A stretch of DNA of 64,000 nt from JASLEW01 sp035544875. Lineage in GTDB: Bacteria > Acidobacteriota > Thermoanaerobaculia > Multivoradales > UBA5704. The notes beneath the pieces are model-generated. The model was not told the origin of the DNA, ran no database searches, and saw only the letters and a list, made by a program, of their open reading frames with translations. Position 1 is the stretch's first letter; every line of letters starts with the position of its first letter. The stretch covers positions 124,001-188,000 of the forward strand of contig DASZZP010000038.1 of the NCBI GenBank assembly GCA_035544875.1. The letters run 5' to 3'. Both the position numbers and the translations under genes were made by a program. Shown in pieces: positions 25,349 to 33,175 of the stretch.

Positions 25349-27595
25349 ATGCCTTGCTGCCTATGCCACCGCCGCCGGACGACCCGCCACCTCATGGCCA
25401 TCGCGCTGCTCGCGGCCGCAGCCGCCGCCCGCGGCGCCACGGCCCAGGCCGCTCACACCACCCCACAGGCAAAGCCGACCCTGCTGCCTGGCCCGGTGGT
25501 CGAGGCTCTGGCCGCCGAGCTCTCCGGCACTGCCGCCAAGCAGACGGTCCAGGAGATCACCTTGTTCCACCGCATGCGCGGCTCGCGCGCCTTCCAGGCG
25601 GTGGCGGAACGGATCAGGGCTCACCTCCTGGAGGCCGGTCTCGCCCAGGCCGCGATCATCGAGCTCCCGGCCGACGGTGTCACCTTCTACGGCACCCAGC
25701 GTTCGCGGCCGGGTTGGGATGCCGACTTCGCAGAGCTCTGGGAGCAGCGGCCGGCCGCGGTGCCCGGTGCCGGCGCAGGCGACGACGCCGGTGGATCTGC
25801 AGCTGCAGCCCCAGGCGCAGTCGGCGGCGGCGCCACGGCGCCGTGGAACGACGCCCTGCGCATCGCCTCGTGGGACGACCGACCGGTGACCCTGGCTGAG
25901 GACAGCGCCGGCGGCGAGGTCACCGCCGACTTGGTCGACGTCGGCGACGGCACCGCCGAGCGCGACTACCAGGGCAAGGACGTGCACGGCAAGATCGTGC
26001 TCGCGGCGAGCCAGCCGGGCGCCGTCTACCCGCTGGCGGTCGATCGCTTCGGAGCGGCGGCGATCGTTTCCTACGCCCAGAACCAGGTGACGGCGTGGTG
26101 GCGCGAGGACGACACCTTGGTCCGCTGGGGCCACCTGCAGACCTTCCCGGCCCCGAGCACCTTCGCCTTCATGGTCTCGCTCGGGCAGGCGCGCGCCTGG
26201 CAGGAGCGCCTGGCTCACGGCGGCGTGGTGCGCCTGCGCGCCAGCGTGCGGGCTGGGCAGCGCCCGAGCAGCTATCTCATCACGACCGCCGTGATCCCGG
26301 GGCGCGACCCGGCGCTGCGCGATCAGGAGATCGTCTTCTCCTGCCACCTCGACCATCTGCGTCCGGGCGCCAACGACAACGCCAGCGGCTGCGCCACCAT
26401 CCTCGAGGTCGCCCGGACGTTGCACAAGTTGATCGCGGAACGAAAGCTGCCGGCGCCGCGCCGCACTCTGCGGTTCATCTGGCCGTCCGAGATCGAGGGC
26501 ACCCTCGCGCTGCTCAACGCGCGTCCGGAGGAGGCCGCCCGCGCCCGCGCCGTCATCCATCTCGACATGGTGGGCGGCGAGGCACATGCGACCAAGGCGG
26601 TGTTCCACGTTACCCGCGGCCCGCGCAGCCTGCCCACCTTCGTCAACGACGTCGGCGAGGCGTTCGGCCGCTTCGTCAACGCGCAGTCGAACGCCTACGC
26701 CGGCACCGGCTCGGCCGCCTATCCGCTGATCGACCCGCAGGGGAGCAAGAGCGCGCTGCAGGCGGAGCTCGTCGACTTCACCGAAGGCAGCGACCACCAG
26801 ATCTGGACCGAGGGCTCCTGGCGCGTGCCTGCGATCTACCTCAACGACTGGCCGGACCGCTACATCCACACCAGCGCCGACACCATCGCCAACATCGACG
26901 CGACCAAGCTCCTGCGCGCCGCTTTCATCGCCGCGGCGAGCGGCTATTACCTCGCCCAGCTCGACTCGACGCAGGTGCCAGCGCTCTGGGAGGTGATCCG
27001 CCGGCAGGCCCTGGGCCGCGCCGCGGCGGCCCTCGCGCGCTGTGATCAGCTGCGCACGAGCGCGCCCGGCGGCGAGCGCGAGGCTGCCAACCTGCTGCGC
27101 TTTCACCTCGCCTACGAGGCGGGGGTCGTGCGCTCCGTGCGCGCCTTTGCCGCGCTGCCCGCCGGCACCGAGCGCGCCGCCGGTGACTTCCTGGCCGATC
27201 TGGGCCGCCTGCTCGGCGCCCCGGCCGACGCGGGCGCGGGCCGCCAGCCCTCGCGCCGCGCCGCCAGTGCCGCCGCCCCCGCCGGCGGCCTCGTCTATCT
27301 GCGCAACCCACAGCCGAAAGGGCCGGCAAGCGGCGGCTTCGGCTACGATTACCTTGGCGACCAGCTCGCCAGGCTGAAGCTCTCCGCGCCCGCCCTCCTC
27401 GACCAGACCGGACTCTGGGGGGGCGGCGCCGACTATGCCTACGAGGCGCTCAACCTGGTCGACGGGCAGCGCAGCGTGAGCCAGGTGCACGACGACCTGG
27501 CGGCGATCTACGGCCCGCTGCCGCTCGCCCCGGTCGCCGAGTACCTCTCGACCCTGGAGCGTATCGGCATGCTACGCCGCCGAGACCGCGAGTAG
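25349..27595 (+). CDS. Secreted M28-family metallopeptidase with C-terminal winged-helix-like domain
   Basis: 748 residues; ATG 25349 is preferred over ATG 25316 because GGAGGAA lies 7-8 nt upstream. A signal peptide covers about residues 10-35. A region near 100-330 includes a PA-type insert (DVHGKIVLAASQPGAVYPLA). The zinc peptidase core has SCHLDHLRPGANDNASG (His, Asp), WPSEIEGT (catalytic Glu pair region), HLDMVGGEA and IHTSADTIANID, which together supply the usual two-zinc ligand set. The last ~60 residues (ALNLVDGQRSVSQVHDDLAA, then LSTLERIGMLRRRD) look like a winged helix or PqqD-like module, unusual on a secreted peptidase. It probably releases N-terminal amino acids in the periplasm or outside. 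Confidence 0.88.
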   Translation: MPCCLCHRRRTTRHLMAIALLAAAAAARGATAQAAHTTPQAKPTLLPGPVVEALAAELSGTAAKQTVQEITLFHRMRGSRAFQAVAERIRAHLLEAGLAQAAIIELPADGVTFYGTQRSRPGWDADFAELWEQRPAAVPGAGAGDDAGGSAAAAPGAVGGGATAPWNDALRIASWDDRPVTLAEDSAGGEVTADLVDVGDGTAERDYQGKDVHGKIVLAASQPGAVYPLAVDRFGAAAIVSYAQNQVTAWWREDDTLVRWGHLQTFPAPSTFAFMVSLGQARAWQERLAHGGVVRLRASVRAGQRPSSYLITTAVIPGRDPALRDQEIVFSCHLDHLRPGANDNASGCATILEVARTLHKLIAERKLPAPRRTLRFIWPSEIEGTLALLNARPEEAARARAVIHLDMVGGEAHATKAVFHVTRGPRSLPTFVNDVGEAFGRFVNAQSNAYAGTGSAAYPLIDPQGSKSALQAELVDFTEGSDHQIWTEGSWRVPAIYLNDWPDRYIHTSADTIANIDATKLLRAAFIAAASGYYLAQLDSTQVPALWEVIRRQALGRAAAALARCDQLRTSAPGGEREAANLLRFHLAYEAGVVRSVRAFAALPAGTERAAGDFLADLGRLLGAPADAGAGRQPSRRAASAAAPAGGLVYLRNPQPKGPASGGFGYDYLGDQLARLKLSAPALLDQTGLWGGGADYAYEALNLVDGQRSVSQVHDDLAAIYGPLPLAPVAEYLSTLERIGMLRRRDRE

Positions 27596-27644
27596 CCCCA
27601 GCGAGCCGAGCAACTTCGGAGCGGGATTGTCGTAACAAGCCTGT

Positions 27645-29162
27645 ATGAGCATTTCCGGGGTGGCGAGCAGATGGGCGCTCGTCTTCGTCGTTCTCCTGCT
27701 GACCGTGACCGCATGGTTCGGAAAGGCCGCGGCTCAGAACGAGGCGCACGCAACGGCAGCTGGACCCTCGGCAGCCGATCTGGCCGGGATCTGGGTCGCG
27801 TATGCGTCCCACGACGGCGAGAGCTCGCCCCTCATCCTCCACCTGGATACGGCCGAGGGAGGCGCGCTCCGGGGCCGATGGTCGACCCCCGCCATCCATG
27901 TGTGGGAAGTTGGCCTTCCGCCGGTGAGCGTTCAGGGCGACGAGGTGAAGATCGAGAATGTCATCGTTCTTCACTACGATCGCGCCGCCGGCACGCTCAC
28001 CGGAACCCTTCCGGCCTTCTGGGTTCCGGTCTATCCCATGCAGGTGACCTTTCGCCGCTCCCGCCCGCAGCGGCCCGAGCCGGCCGCGCCAATCGCCGCG
28101 CCCGTCTGGACGTTCGACGCGAAAGCAGCGGTCTGGGCGGATCTCGCCTTCGCCAAGGGCGTTCTCTTCGTGGGCGCCGATGACGGCCAGCTCCACGCCC
28201 TCGACGCGGGGACAGGAAAGCCGTCATGGAACTTCCACGCCGGCGGCGCCATCCGGGCATGCCCTCGCCCTGCCGGCGGCGACCTCTTCGTCCAGGCTGA
28301 CGATGGCTACCTCTACCGGTTGAACGCTGCCAGCGGGGAACAGCGCTGGCGGGCCCGCCTCGAGCCACCGGTGGTGCGCCATCCCCTCGACAAGGAGGAT
28401 TCCAACTACGACTATCGGGCCTCCGGCGTGACCATTGCCGACCGCCGGCTCTTCGTCGGCACCCACGACGGTCATCTTCTTGCCCTCGATCCAGCAGACG
28501 GTTCCCGCCTCTGGGATTTCGCGACGGCTGGCAGCGTACTCTCGACGCCTGCCGTGGACTCGGGAAGGGTCTACTTCGGCAGCTTCGACGGCAACGTCTA
28601 CGCGCTCGCAGCCGCCTCCGGCGCGCTCCTCTGGAAACATGACACCGGTGCGCCCGTTTCCTCGAGCCCGGCTCTCCACGAAGGCCGGGTGATCATCGGC
28701 AGCCGGAGCTACGACCTGATGGCGCTCGACGGCGCCAGCGGCAAACCGGCCTGGACCCGCTACTACTGGTTCTCCTGGGTCGAGTCCTCTGCCACGATCC
28801 TCGGCGGCTCGGCTTACGTCGGTTCCTCGGACGCCGCCAAGCTCTTCGCGTTCGACGCCCGCAGCGGACGCCGGCTGTGGGATCTCGACGCCGGCGGCTG
28901 TGCCTGGGGACGGCCCGCCGTCAACGAACGCAGGGTGTACATCGGTACCGTCGGAACGCAGCACTACATCGCCGAACACCGCGCCATGGTCCTGGCAGTG
29001 GACCGCGCGACGGGGCTCCCGTCGTGGCGCTATCCCGTCGCCGCGCCCGCCGCGGCCCCGCGAGAGCTCGCCGCCTATGGCTTCGCGGGCTCACCCGTTC
29101 TCGGGGCGGGACTCGTCTACTTCGCGGGTCTCGACGGGCGCGTCCAAGCCTTCAAGCCGTAG
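27645..29162 (+). CDS. Secreted PQQ-like beta-propeller repeat protein
   Basis: 505 residues from ATG 27645. A signal peptide or anchor (SRWALVFVVLLLTVTAWFG) is followed by a ~110-residue beta-rich N-domain (DLAGIWVAYASHDGESSPL). A propeller follows with at least seven repeats of the form LFVGADDGQLHALDAGTGKP, VYFGSFDGNVYALAAASGAL and AFDARSGRRLWDL. These tryptophan-docking repeats match the PQQ_2/BamB superfamily; no dehydrogenase active site is present. A scaffold or ligand-binding role outside the inner membrane is likely. It follows the M28 peptidase by 49 bp on the same strand and may share its transcript. Confidence 0.88.
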   Translation: MSISGVASRWALVFVVLLLTVTAWFGKAAAQNEAHATAAGPSAADLAGIWVAYASHDGESSPLILHLDTAEGGALRGRWSTPAIHVWEVGLPPVSVQGDEVKIENVIVLHYDRAAGTLTGTLPAFWVPVYPMQVTFRRSRPQRPEPAAPIAAPVWTFDAKAAVWADLAFAKGVLFVGADDGQLHALDAGTGKPSWNFHAGGAIRACPRPAGGDLFVQADDGYLYRLNAASGEQRWRARLEPPVVRHPLDKEDSNYDYRASGVTIADRRLFVGTHDGHLLALDPADGSRLWDFATAGSVLSTPAVDSGRVYFGSFDGNVYALAAASGALLWKHDTGAPVSSSPALHEGRVIIGSRSYDLMALDGASGKPAWTRYYWFSWVESSATILGGSAYVGSSDAAKLFAFDARSGRRLWDLDAGGCAWGRPAVNERRVYIGTVGTQHYIAEHRAMVLAVDRATGLPSWRYPVAAPAAAPRELAAYGFAGSPVLGAGLVYFAGLDGRVQAFKP

Positions 29163-29245
29163 GGCTCGCGGTTGGCGCCGCTCACCGCCCGCGGCCCGCG
29201 GCAGCCCGCGGCAGGAGCCAGCGTGACCAGCGCGAGCTTGCCGCC

Positions 29246-30253
29246 TCAGCGGGCGGCGATCCGGACGCCGCCGCCGCTGGTGCCGACGCTCAGCCGCTCG
29301 CCGCCGCCCCGCAGCACTCCATGGAGCGAGCTGCGCGACACCCGTCCCTGGATGGTCACCGGCAGGTCGCAGACGACCGAGCCCCCGGACGAGGAAGCGT
29401 CGAGATCGAGGCCAATCGCGGGGTCGAGCCAGACGTCGATCCCGCCGCCGCTCGACGACAGCCTACCCCCCTTGGCGTTGCCGGCGGCGAAGCGCACCCG
29501 CACGCCGCCGCCCGAGGAGACCGCCTTGACCCTGGCGCCGGCCTCCTCGATGCGGATGCCGCCGCCGCTGGTATCGACGTCGATGTCGCCGGTGATCCGG
29601 TCGAGCTCGATGCGGCCGCCGCTCGTCTCCCCGGTGAGCGCCCCCGCGACCGCGATTCCGTGCAGCCCGCCGCCGGAGCTCTCCATGCGGACGTCGCCGC
29701 GGATGTCGCGCACCGACACGCCGCCGCCGCTCGACCGCGCGTTCACCTTGCCGGCCACCTGCTCGACCGCCACCGCGCCGCCCGAGCTCCGAAGGTCGGT
29801 GTCGCCATCCAGGCCGGCGACCTCGATACCGCCGCCGCTCGTGCGCACCGTGACCGCGGTCGACTTCGGCACGCTGACTTCGAAGCGCACCCTGCCCCGA
29901 AACCCGCCCGACCAGCCGAACCAGCTCCAGCCCTCCGCTCTATGCCGCCTGGCAGTCACCCGCGCGCCGCCGGGGATCGCCTCGAAGCGGAGGTCGTAGC
30001 GCCGCTCGAGGTCATCGCGGTCCGCCGTCACCACGATCCTCGCTCCCGCGCTCGAATCGCCGTGGACGATCACTCGTCCGACGTCGGAATCGAGAGTGAA
30101 ATGGCCGCCCGGATCGAGGGCCAGCTGCTTCTCGATCCGGGTCTCGGCCTGTGCCACGCCGGCCGCGCCGGCCGCAATCATGGCGCCGAATGCGACGAGC
30201 CTCCTCAATCGCCAGCCCGCCGCTCTCTCGAACTGTCTGTCGCTCGCAGTCAT
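29246..30253 (-). CDS. Secreted DUF4097 beta-strand repeat protein
   Basis: 335 residues from ATG 30253, with GGAGGGAGGCGAAG just upstream. A signal peptide ends near AAGVAQA. From residue 115 onward the sequence is a regular series of short beta-rungs carrying SSGGG or TSGGG (VRTSGGGIEVAGLDG, NARSSGGGVSVRDIRG, VDTSGGGIRIEEAG and about six more), the hallmark of DUF4097/DUF4098, a right-handed beta-solenoid related to putative auto-transported or adhesin-like proteins. The function of this family is not established. The gene converges with the propeller gene. Confidence 0.88.
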   Translation of the reverse strand: MTASDRQFERAAGWRLRRLVAFGAMIAAGAAGVAQAETRIEKQLALDPGGHFTLDSDVGRVIVHGDSSAGARIVVTADRDDLERRYDLRFEAIPGGARVTARRHRAEGWSWFGWSGGFRGRVRFEVSVPKSTAVTVRTSGGGIEVAGLDGDTDLRSSGGAVAVEQVAGKVNARSSGGGVSVRDIRGDVRMESSGGGLHGIAVAGALTGETSGGRIELDRITGDIDVDTSGGGIRIEEAGARVKAVSSGGGVRVRFAAGNAKGGRLSSSGGGIDVWLDPAIGLDLDASSSGGSVVCDLPVTIQGRVSRSSLHGVLRGGGERLSVGTSGGGVRIAAR

Positions 30254-30336
30254 CTTCGCCTCCCTCCTGTTCTACCCCCAAGACGAGCAGGCACCCGTCC
30301 GGGTTTCACGGCGTCGACGCCCGCGCCGGGCGTGAT

Positions 30337-30370
30337 GAGGAGGGGGGCGGCTGCGGCCGCCCCCCTCCTC
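30337..30370. terminator. Perfect 15-bp GC hairpin, probable terminator
   Basis: Arms 30337-30351 and 30356-30370 pair over 15 bp without mismatch around the loop TGCG. It follows the small disrupted ORF (30409-30546) on the minus strand and precedes the DUF4097 gene. There is no clear U-tract, so an insulating or RNA-stabilising role is also possible. Confidence 0.6.
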
Positions 30371-30408
30371 CATTGCGACCCTCGCGGCGTGGTTTCCGGC
30401 GAGTTGCT

Positions 30409-30546
30409 CTACTTGCTCACGCTGCCCGGCTCCGCTGCCTGGCCGCCGGTCCCGCCGCGGCCTGCGGGTATGTGGTTGTGGAGGGTCAGGCGGCGCTCAT
30501 CGGCAGATCAAGGCGCTGGGCTCACGGAACATCCTCTTCTATTCAT
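30409..30546 (-). pseudogene. Small ORF with one in-frame TGA, peptide unknown
   Basis: On the minus strand AAAGGAG stands 9-10 nt before ATG 30546. The frame reads MNRRGCSVSPAP, then TGA at 30508-30510, then SADERRLTLHNHIPAGRGG and on to SVSK and TAG at 30409. A strong hairpin follows at 30337-30370. A good ribosome site, a compact hydrophilic peptide and a terminator make it look like a small gene broken by one mutation. Two independent short reading frames or chance are equally possible. No homologue is known to me, and selenocysteine insertion is not supported. Confidence 0.3.
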
Positions 30547-30890
30547 GATCGTTGACTCCTTTCATCGTCAGGGAGCGTCTGCGGCTCCCGTGATTCGAAC
30601 CGGACCGTGGCTGCGCCGCCACGCTCCCGCGAGATGCGACCGCATCTTTCAAATGTTCTTTGCCGGCGGCAGAAGATTTCTGACCGGATGAGCGGGAATC
30701 GTCGAGAGGCACTGGAAACAAATCAGGCGTGCGGGTCCCGACCTCCGGGAAGAGCCCTCCGGGGAATGCCGCGCGTCCATCACAGGACGTGCGGCTGCCG
30801 CCCGGCCCGGCCGTCGCTGTGCGGCAACAAGCTGCCGCAGCTGCCGCGACTGGCCGGACGGACGGCCTACCCGCGCTTTGAATGCGGCCG
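30547..30890. other. Intergenic region, no gene supported
   Basis: Together with 30254-30546 this is a ~700-bp gap between the DUF4097 gene and the protease gene. Apart from two GC hairpins and the small ORF described separately, I see nothing convincing. A short imperfect stem (GGGAG/CTCCC) lies near 30570-30590, upstream of the small ORF. Confidence 0.4.
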
Positions 30891-30921
30891 GCCCCGGTGG
30901 AGCGGCGAGCTCCACCGGGGC
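30891..30921 (-). terminator. 13-bp perfect hairpin after the S8 protease gene
   Basis: Arms 30891-30903 and 30909-30921 pair perfectly around GGCGA, starting about 30 nt past the protease stop at 30950. A U-run is missing, so it may be a Rho-assisted or mRNA-protecting end. It marks the end of the sigma/anti-sigma/CHAT/S8 operon. Confidence 0.6.
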
Positions 30922-30949
30922 GCGGGCCAGCGGAAGGGTGGGAGTGAAG

Positions 30950-33061
30950 CTACGGGTAGGGGATCAGGACCGGACTCAGCACCGACAAATGGCTCTTATC
31001 ATCGATATAGCTCATCCAGGCGTTGACCTGATGGATCTGGGCAAGCTCCGGCGGGGCCGTGAGCTCGAGGGAGTCTCCCCTGCACAGGCTCTGGCTCAGC
31101 GCATAGCTGAACGTCCGGGGGTTGTCCTGGGCGTCCGTGCCTTCGACCTGCAGGGTCACCGCCTCGAGACAGTATTGCAGGTCCTCGCGGATCTTGACGC
31201 GTAGCCACGGCGGCGAAGCTTGCGGCGGCGCACTGCTCAGCGACGCCAAGGCGACCCCACCAGGAGGTCTGCCTCCCCCTCCGGTGCAGGTCGGGCAGGG
31301 GTTGCACTCGGGCTGGGGGTAGACCCAGGGCACGTCGGCAATCGACAGGACCTCGTCGCCTGGGCACGGGTCGTCCGGCGCCCGCCCGCCGTCATAGCGG
31401 ATGTCGCTGGACGAGCAGACGAGGGGCACCGGTTGCAGCGCCCTGAAGGTCGAAGCGTCCAGCGGGGCATGGTTGGGGGTGAACGGCGCGATAGCCCGGT
31501 ACAGGTCCGCGGCGAAGTTGCTCTCCTCGGCTGCGTATGCGCAATTGTCGAGGCAGGTCTTCTCGACGGACCAGGGGGCCGGGCAGTTGCCCGGCCTGCA
31601 GGCCTCACACAGGGCATTGCAAAGCATGACTCGCTCCGCATGCGCACCCGCGCTCCCGAGAGGAAAGTCGGGGGCGCCGAGCTGCAGGCCGGCTTTGGGG
31701 CGGCTCAGCAGGCTCATGACATCGGCCCGATTGAGCTCGGGCCTATAGTGCCAGACCACGGCCGCCACCGAAGAGACCACGGCTGCGGCCACCGAGGTGC
31801 CGGTGAGCGCGCGCAGGTGCGCCCCCCCGCCGTCCTCGGCGACCACGTGATCGGCGAAGGCGCCGCGCAGCGGCATGCTCTGGGGGCGCGAGCTCACCAG
31901 CTGCCGGCCATCGGCCTGCAGGCCGCCCGCCGCGTAAACGAGCGGTTCCCCGAACTCCAGTTTGCTTTCCCAGGCGGCCGGCAGGAGAGGTCCCGCCGCC
32001 CTGCGGCTGCCAGCTCGATTGTTGCCTGCCGCCGCGATCACCAGGACGCCGCGCGCCCGGGCGTACCTTAGTGCTCCGTAGACCGCCTGCATCGGCGCCT
32101 TCAGCTCGCACGCCTTCGCTTCGTCCCGGCCGCCGAAGAGCTCGCCGTCCCAGCCCACCGAGAGGTTGAGAACCAGATGTTGCTCCTTGCCGAAGCAGCC
32201 CTTCCGGCCGGGACTCCGGCGGCAGTCGTCCCAGTCCCGGACCTCGTCCACGATCGCCTTTGCCAGGTCACCGATGGTGCCGAAGTAGCCTCCTTTCACC
32301 TCGTCTTTTTCGATCACGTTGTGCTTCGGATCGTAGGCGACGACCGGCAGCGCGAGTCGGGTGGTGATCTGGGCGGCGCACTTGCCAATCTTCTCGTCGC
32401 CGGGCGGCCTTCCTCCGCAGACCAGCTCGCGGCCGAGATGGGCAAGGGTGTAGCCGTGCTCCTCGCGGTGCTGGTTCTTCTCGTCGGTGATGGGCGCTCC
32501 CACGCCGGTCGGTTGGGTATCCAGGAAGCTGAGGCGGACGGGCGGCGTCGGCACCTCGGGCAGCTGATCGACGTAACCCACCTGCTTCTTGAAGTGGCTG
32601 TGGAGCAGCTGAAAGCTCATCTCTTCCAAGTCGTCCTGAGCGCTGGTCGGCACCATCGCCGCGCAGTCCTGATCGAGCCGGATCAGATCGGGGCTGGGGG
32701 GAGGCGGGGGCGTGGGTCCGCCGTCTCCCTGATGCTGGTAGAGACAGATCAGTTCGGGACCCGCACTTTGCGCTTGGGCCGCCTCGCCCGCCGCGTCGCC
32801 GTAGCGATCGGGCATGGGCAGATCGTAGAGTGGGCGGCCGATCCAGCCTTCGCCGAGCTGCGGGCATTCGCGGCTCCCCGGCCGCGGCACTCCGACCCAG
32901 CGGCCGGTCGCGCAGGCCCGAGCAGCGGCGGCCTGCAGAGTCAGCGGCAGCGGCAGGCGCCGCTCCGCCTTGCTGGGAGCGCCGTTGGGAGGCTGGTAGG
33001 CACAACAGGCGCCGAGCCCGCACGCCAATCCGATTCTCATCCCTGCGGAAAGCCATCTCAT
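30950..33061 (-). CDS. S8 (subtilisin-like) serine peptidase, probable lipoprotein
   Basis: 703 residues from ATG 33061, with AAAGGAG 7 nt upstream. The N-terminus (MRIGLACGLGACCAY) is a lipoprotein-type signal. The peptidase domain has all catalytic parts: Asp in LSFLDTQPTGVG, His in EEHGYTLAHLG, oxyanion Asn in VIAAAGNN, and Ser in LTGTSVAAAVVS. Long inserts separate Asp and His. A Cys-rich stretch follows (CNALCEACRPGNCPAP) and a proline/glycine segment with CNPCPTC; the last ~110 residues form a beta-rich domain. It lies 114 bp after the CHAT protease gene in an operon headed by an ECF sigma factor, so its production is probably switched on with that regulator. Substrates are unknown. Confidence 0.9.
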   Translation of the reverse strand: MRWLSAGMRIGLACGLGACCAYQPPNGAPSKAERRLPLPLTLQAAAARACATGRWVGVPRPGSRECPQLGEGWIGRPLYDLPMPDRYGDAAGEAAQAQSAGPELICLYQHQGDGGPTPPPPPSPDLIRLDQDCAAMVPTSAQDDLEEMSFQLLHSHFKKQVGYVDQLPEVPTPPVRLSFLDTQPTGVGAPITDEKNQHREEHGYTLAHLGRELVCGGRPPGDEKIGKCAAQITTRLALPVVAYDPKHNVIEKDEVKGGYFGTIGDLAKAIVDEVRDWDDCRRSPGRKGCFGKEQHLVLNLSVGWDGELFGGRDEAKACELKAPMQAVYGALRYARARGVLVIAAAGNNRAGSRRAAGPLLPAAWESKLEFGEPLVYAAGGLQADGRQLVSSRPQSMPLRGAFADHVVAEDGGGAHLRALTGTSVAAAVVSSVAAVVWHYRPELNRADVMSLLSRPKAGLQLGAPDFPLGSAGAHAERVMLCNALCEACRPGNCPAPWSVEKTCLDNCAYAAEESNFAADLYRAIAPFTPNHAPLDASTFRALQPVPLVCSSSDIRYDGGRAPDDPCPGDEVLSIADVPWVYPQPECNPCPTCTGGGGRPPGGVALASLSSAPPQASPPWLRVKIREDLQYCLEAVTLQVEGTDAQDNPRTFSYALSQSLCRGDSLELTAPPELAQIHQVNAWMSYIDDKSHLSVLSPVLIPYP

Positions 33062-33175
33062 GGCAGTGCTCCTTTGCGTCGCCGCGCTCTCGAAGAGGAG
33101 ATCGCGGAATCGTGAGGTTTCTTCGCGCTCGGATCGCCCCTTCTGACAGCAAGCCCCGCGCGCCGGCCTGTGCAG

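Noticed and set aside
30508..30510. In-frame TGA as selenocysteine codon
   Set aside because: No convincing SECIS-type stem directly downstream, and no sign of a selenoprotein family.
30585..30605. GATTCGAACCGG, reminiscent of a tRNA T-loop
   Set aside because: No cloverleaf could be built on either strand: the flanking stems do not pair and there is no anticodon arm or CCA end at the right distance.
30649..30915. 88-residue minus-strand ORF in the gap after the protease gene
   Set aside because: Arg/Pro-rich, low-complexity, spans the terminator-like hairpin and has no recognisable feature.
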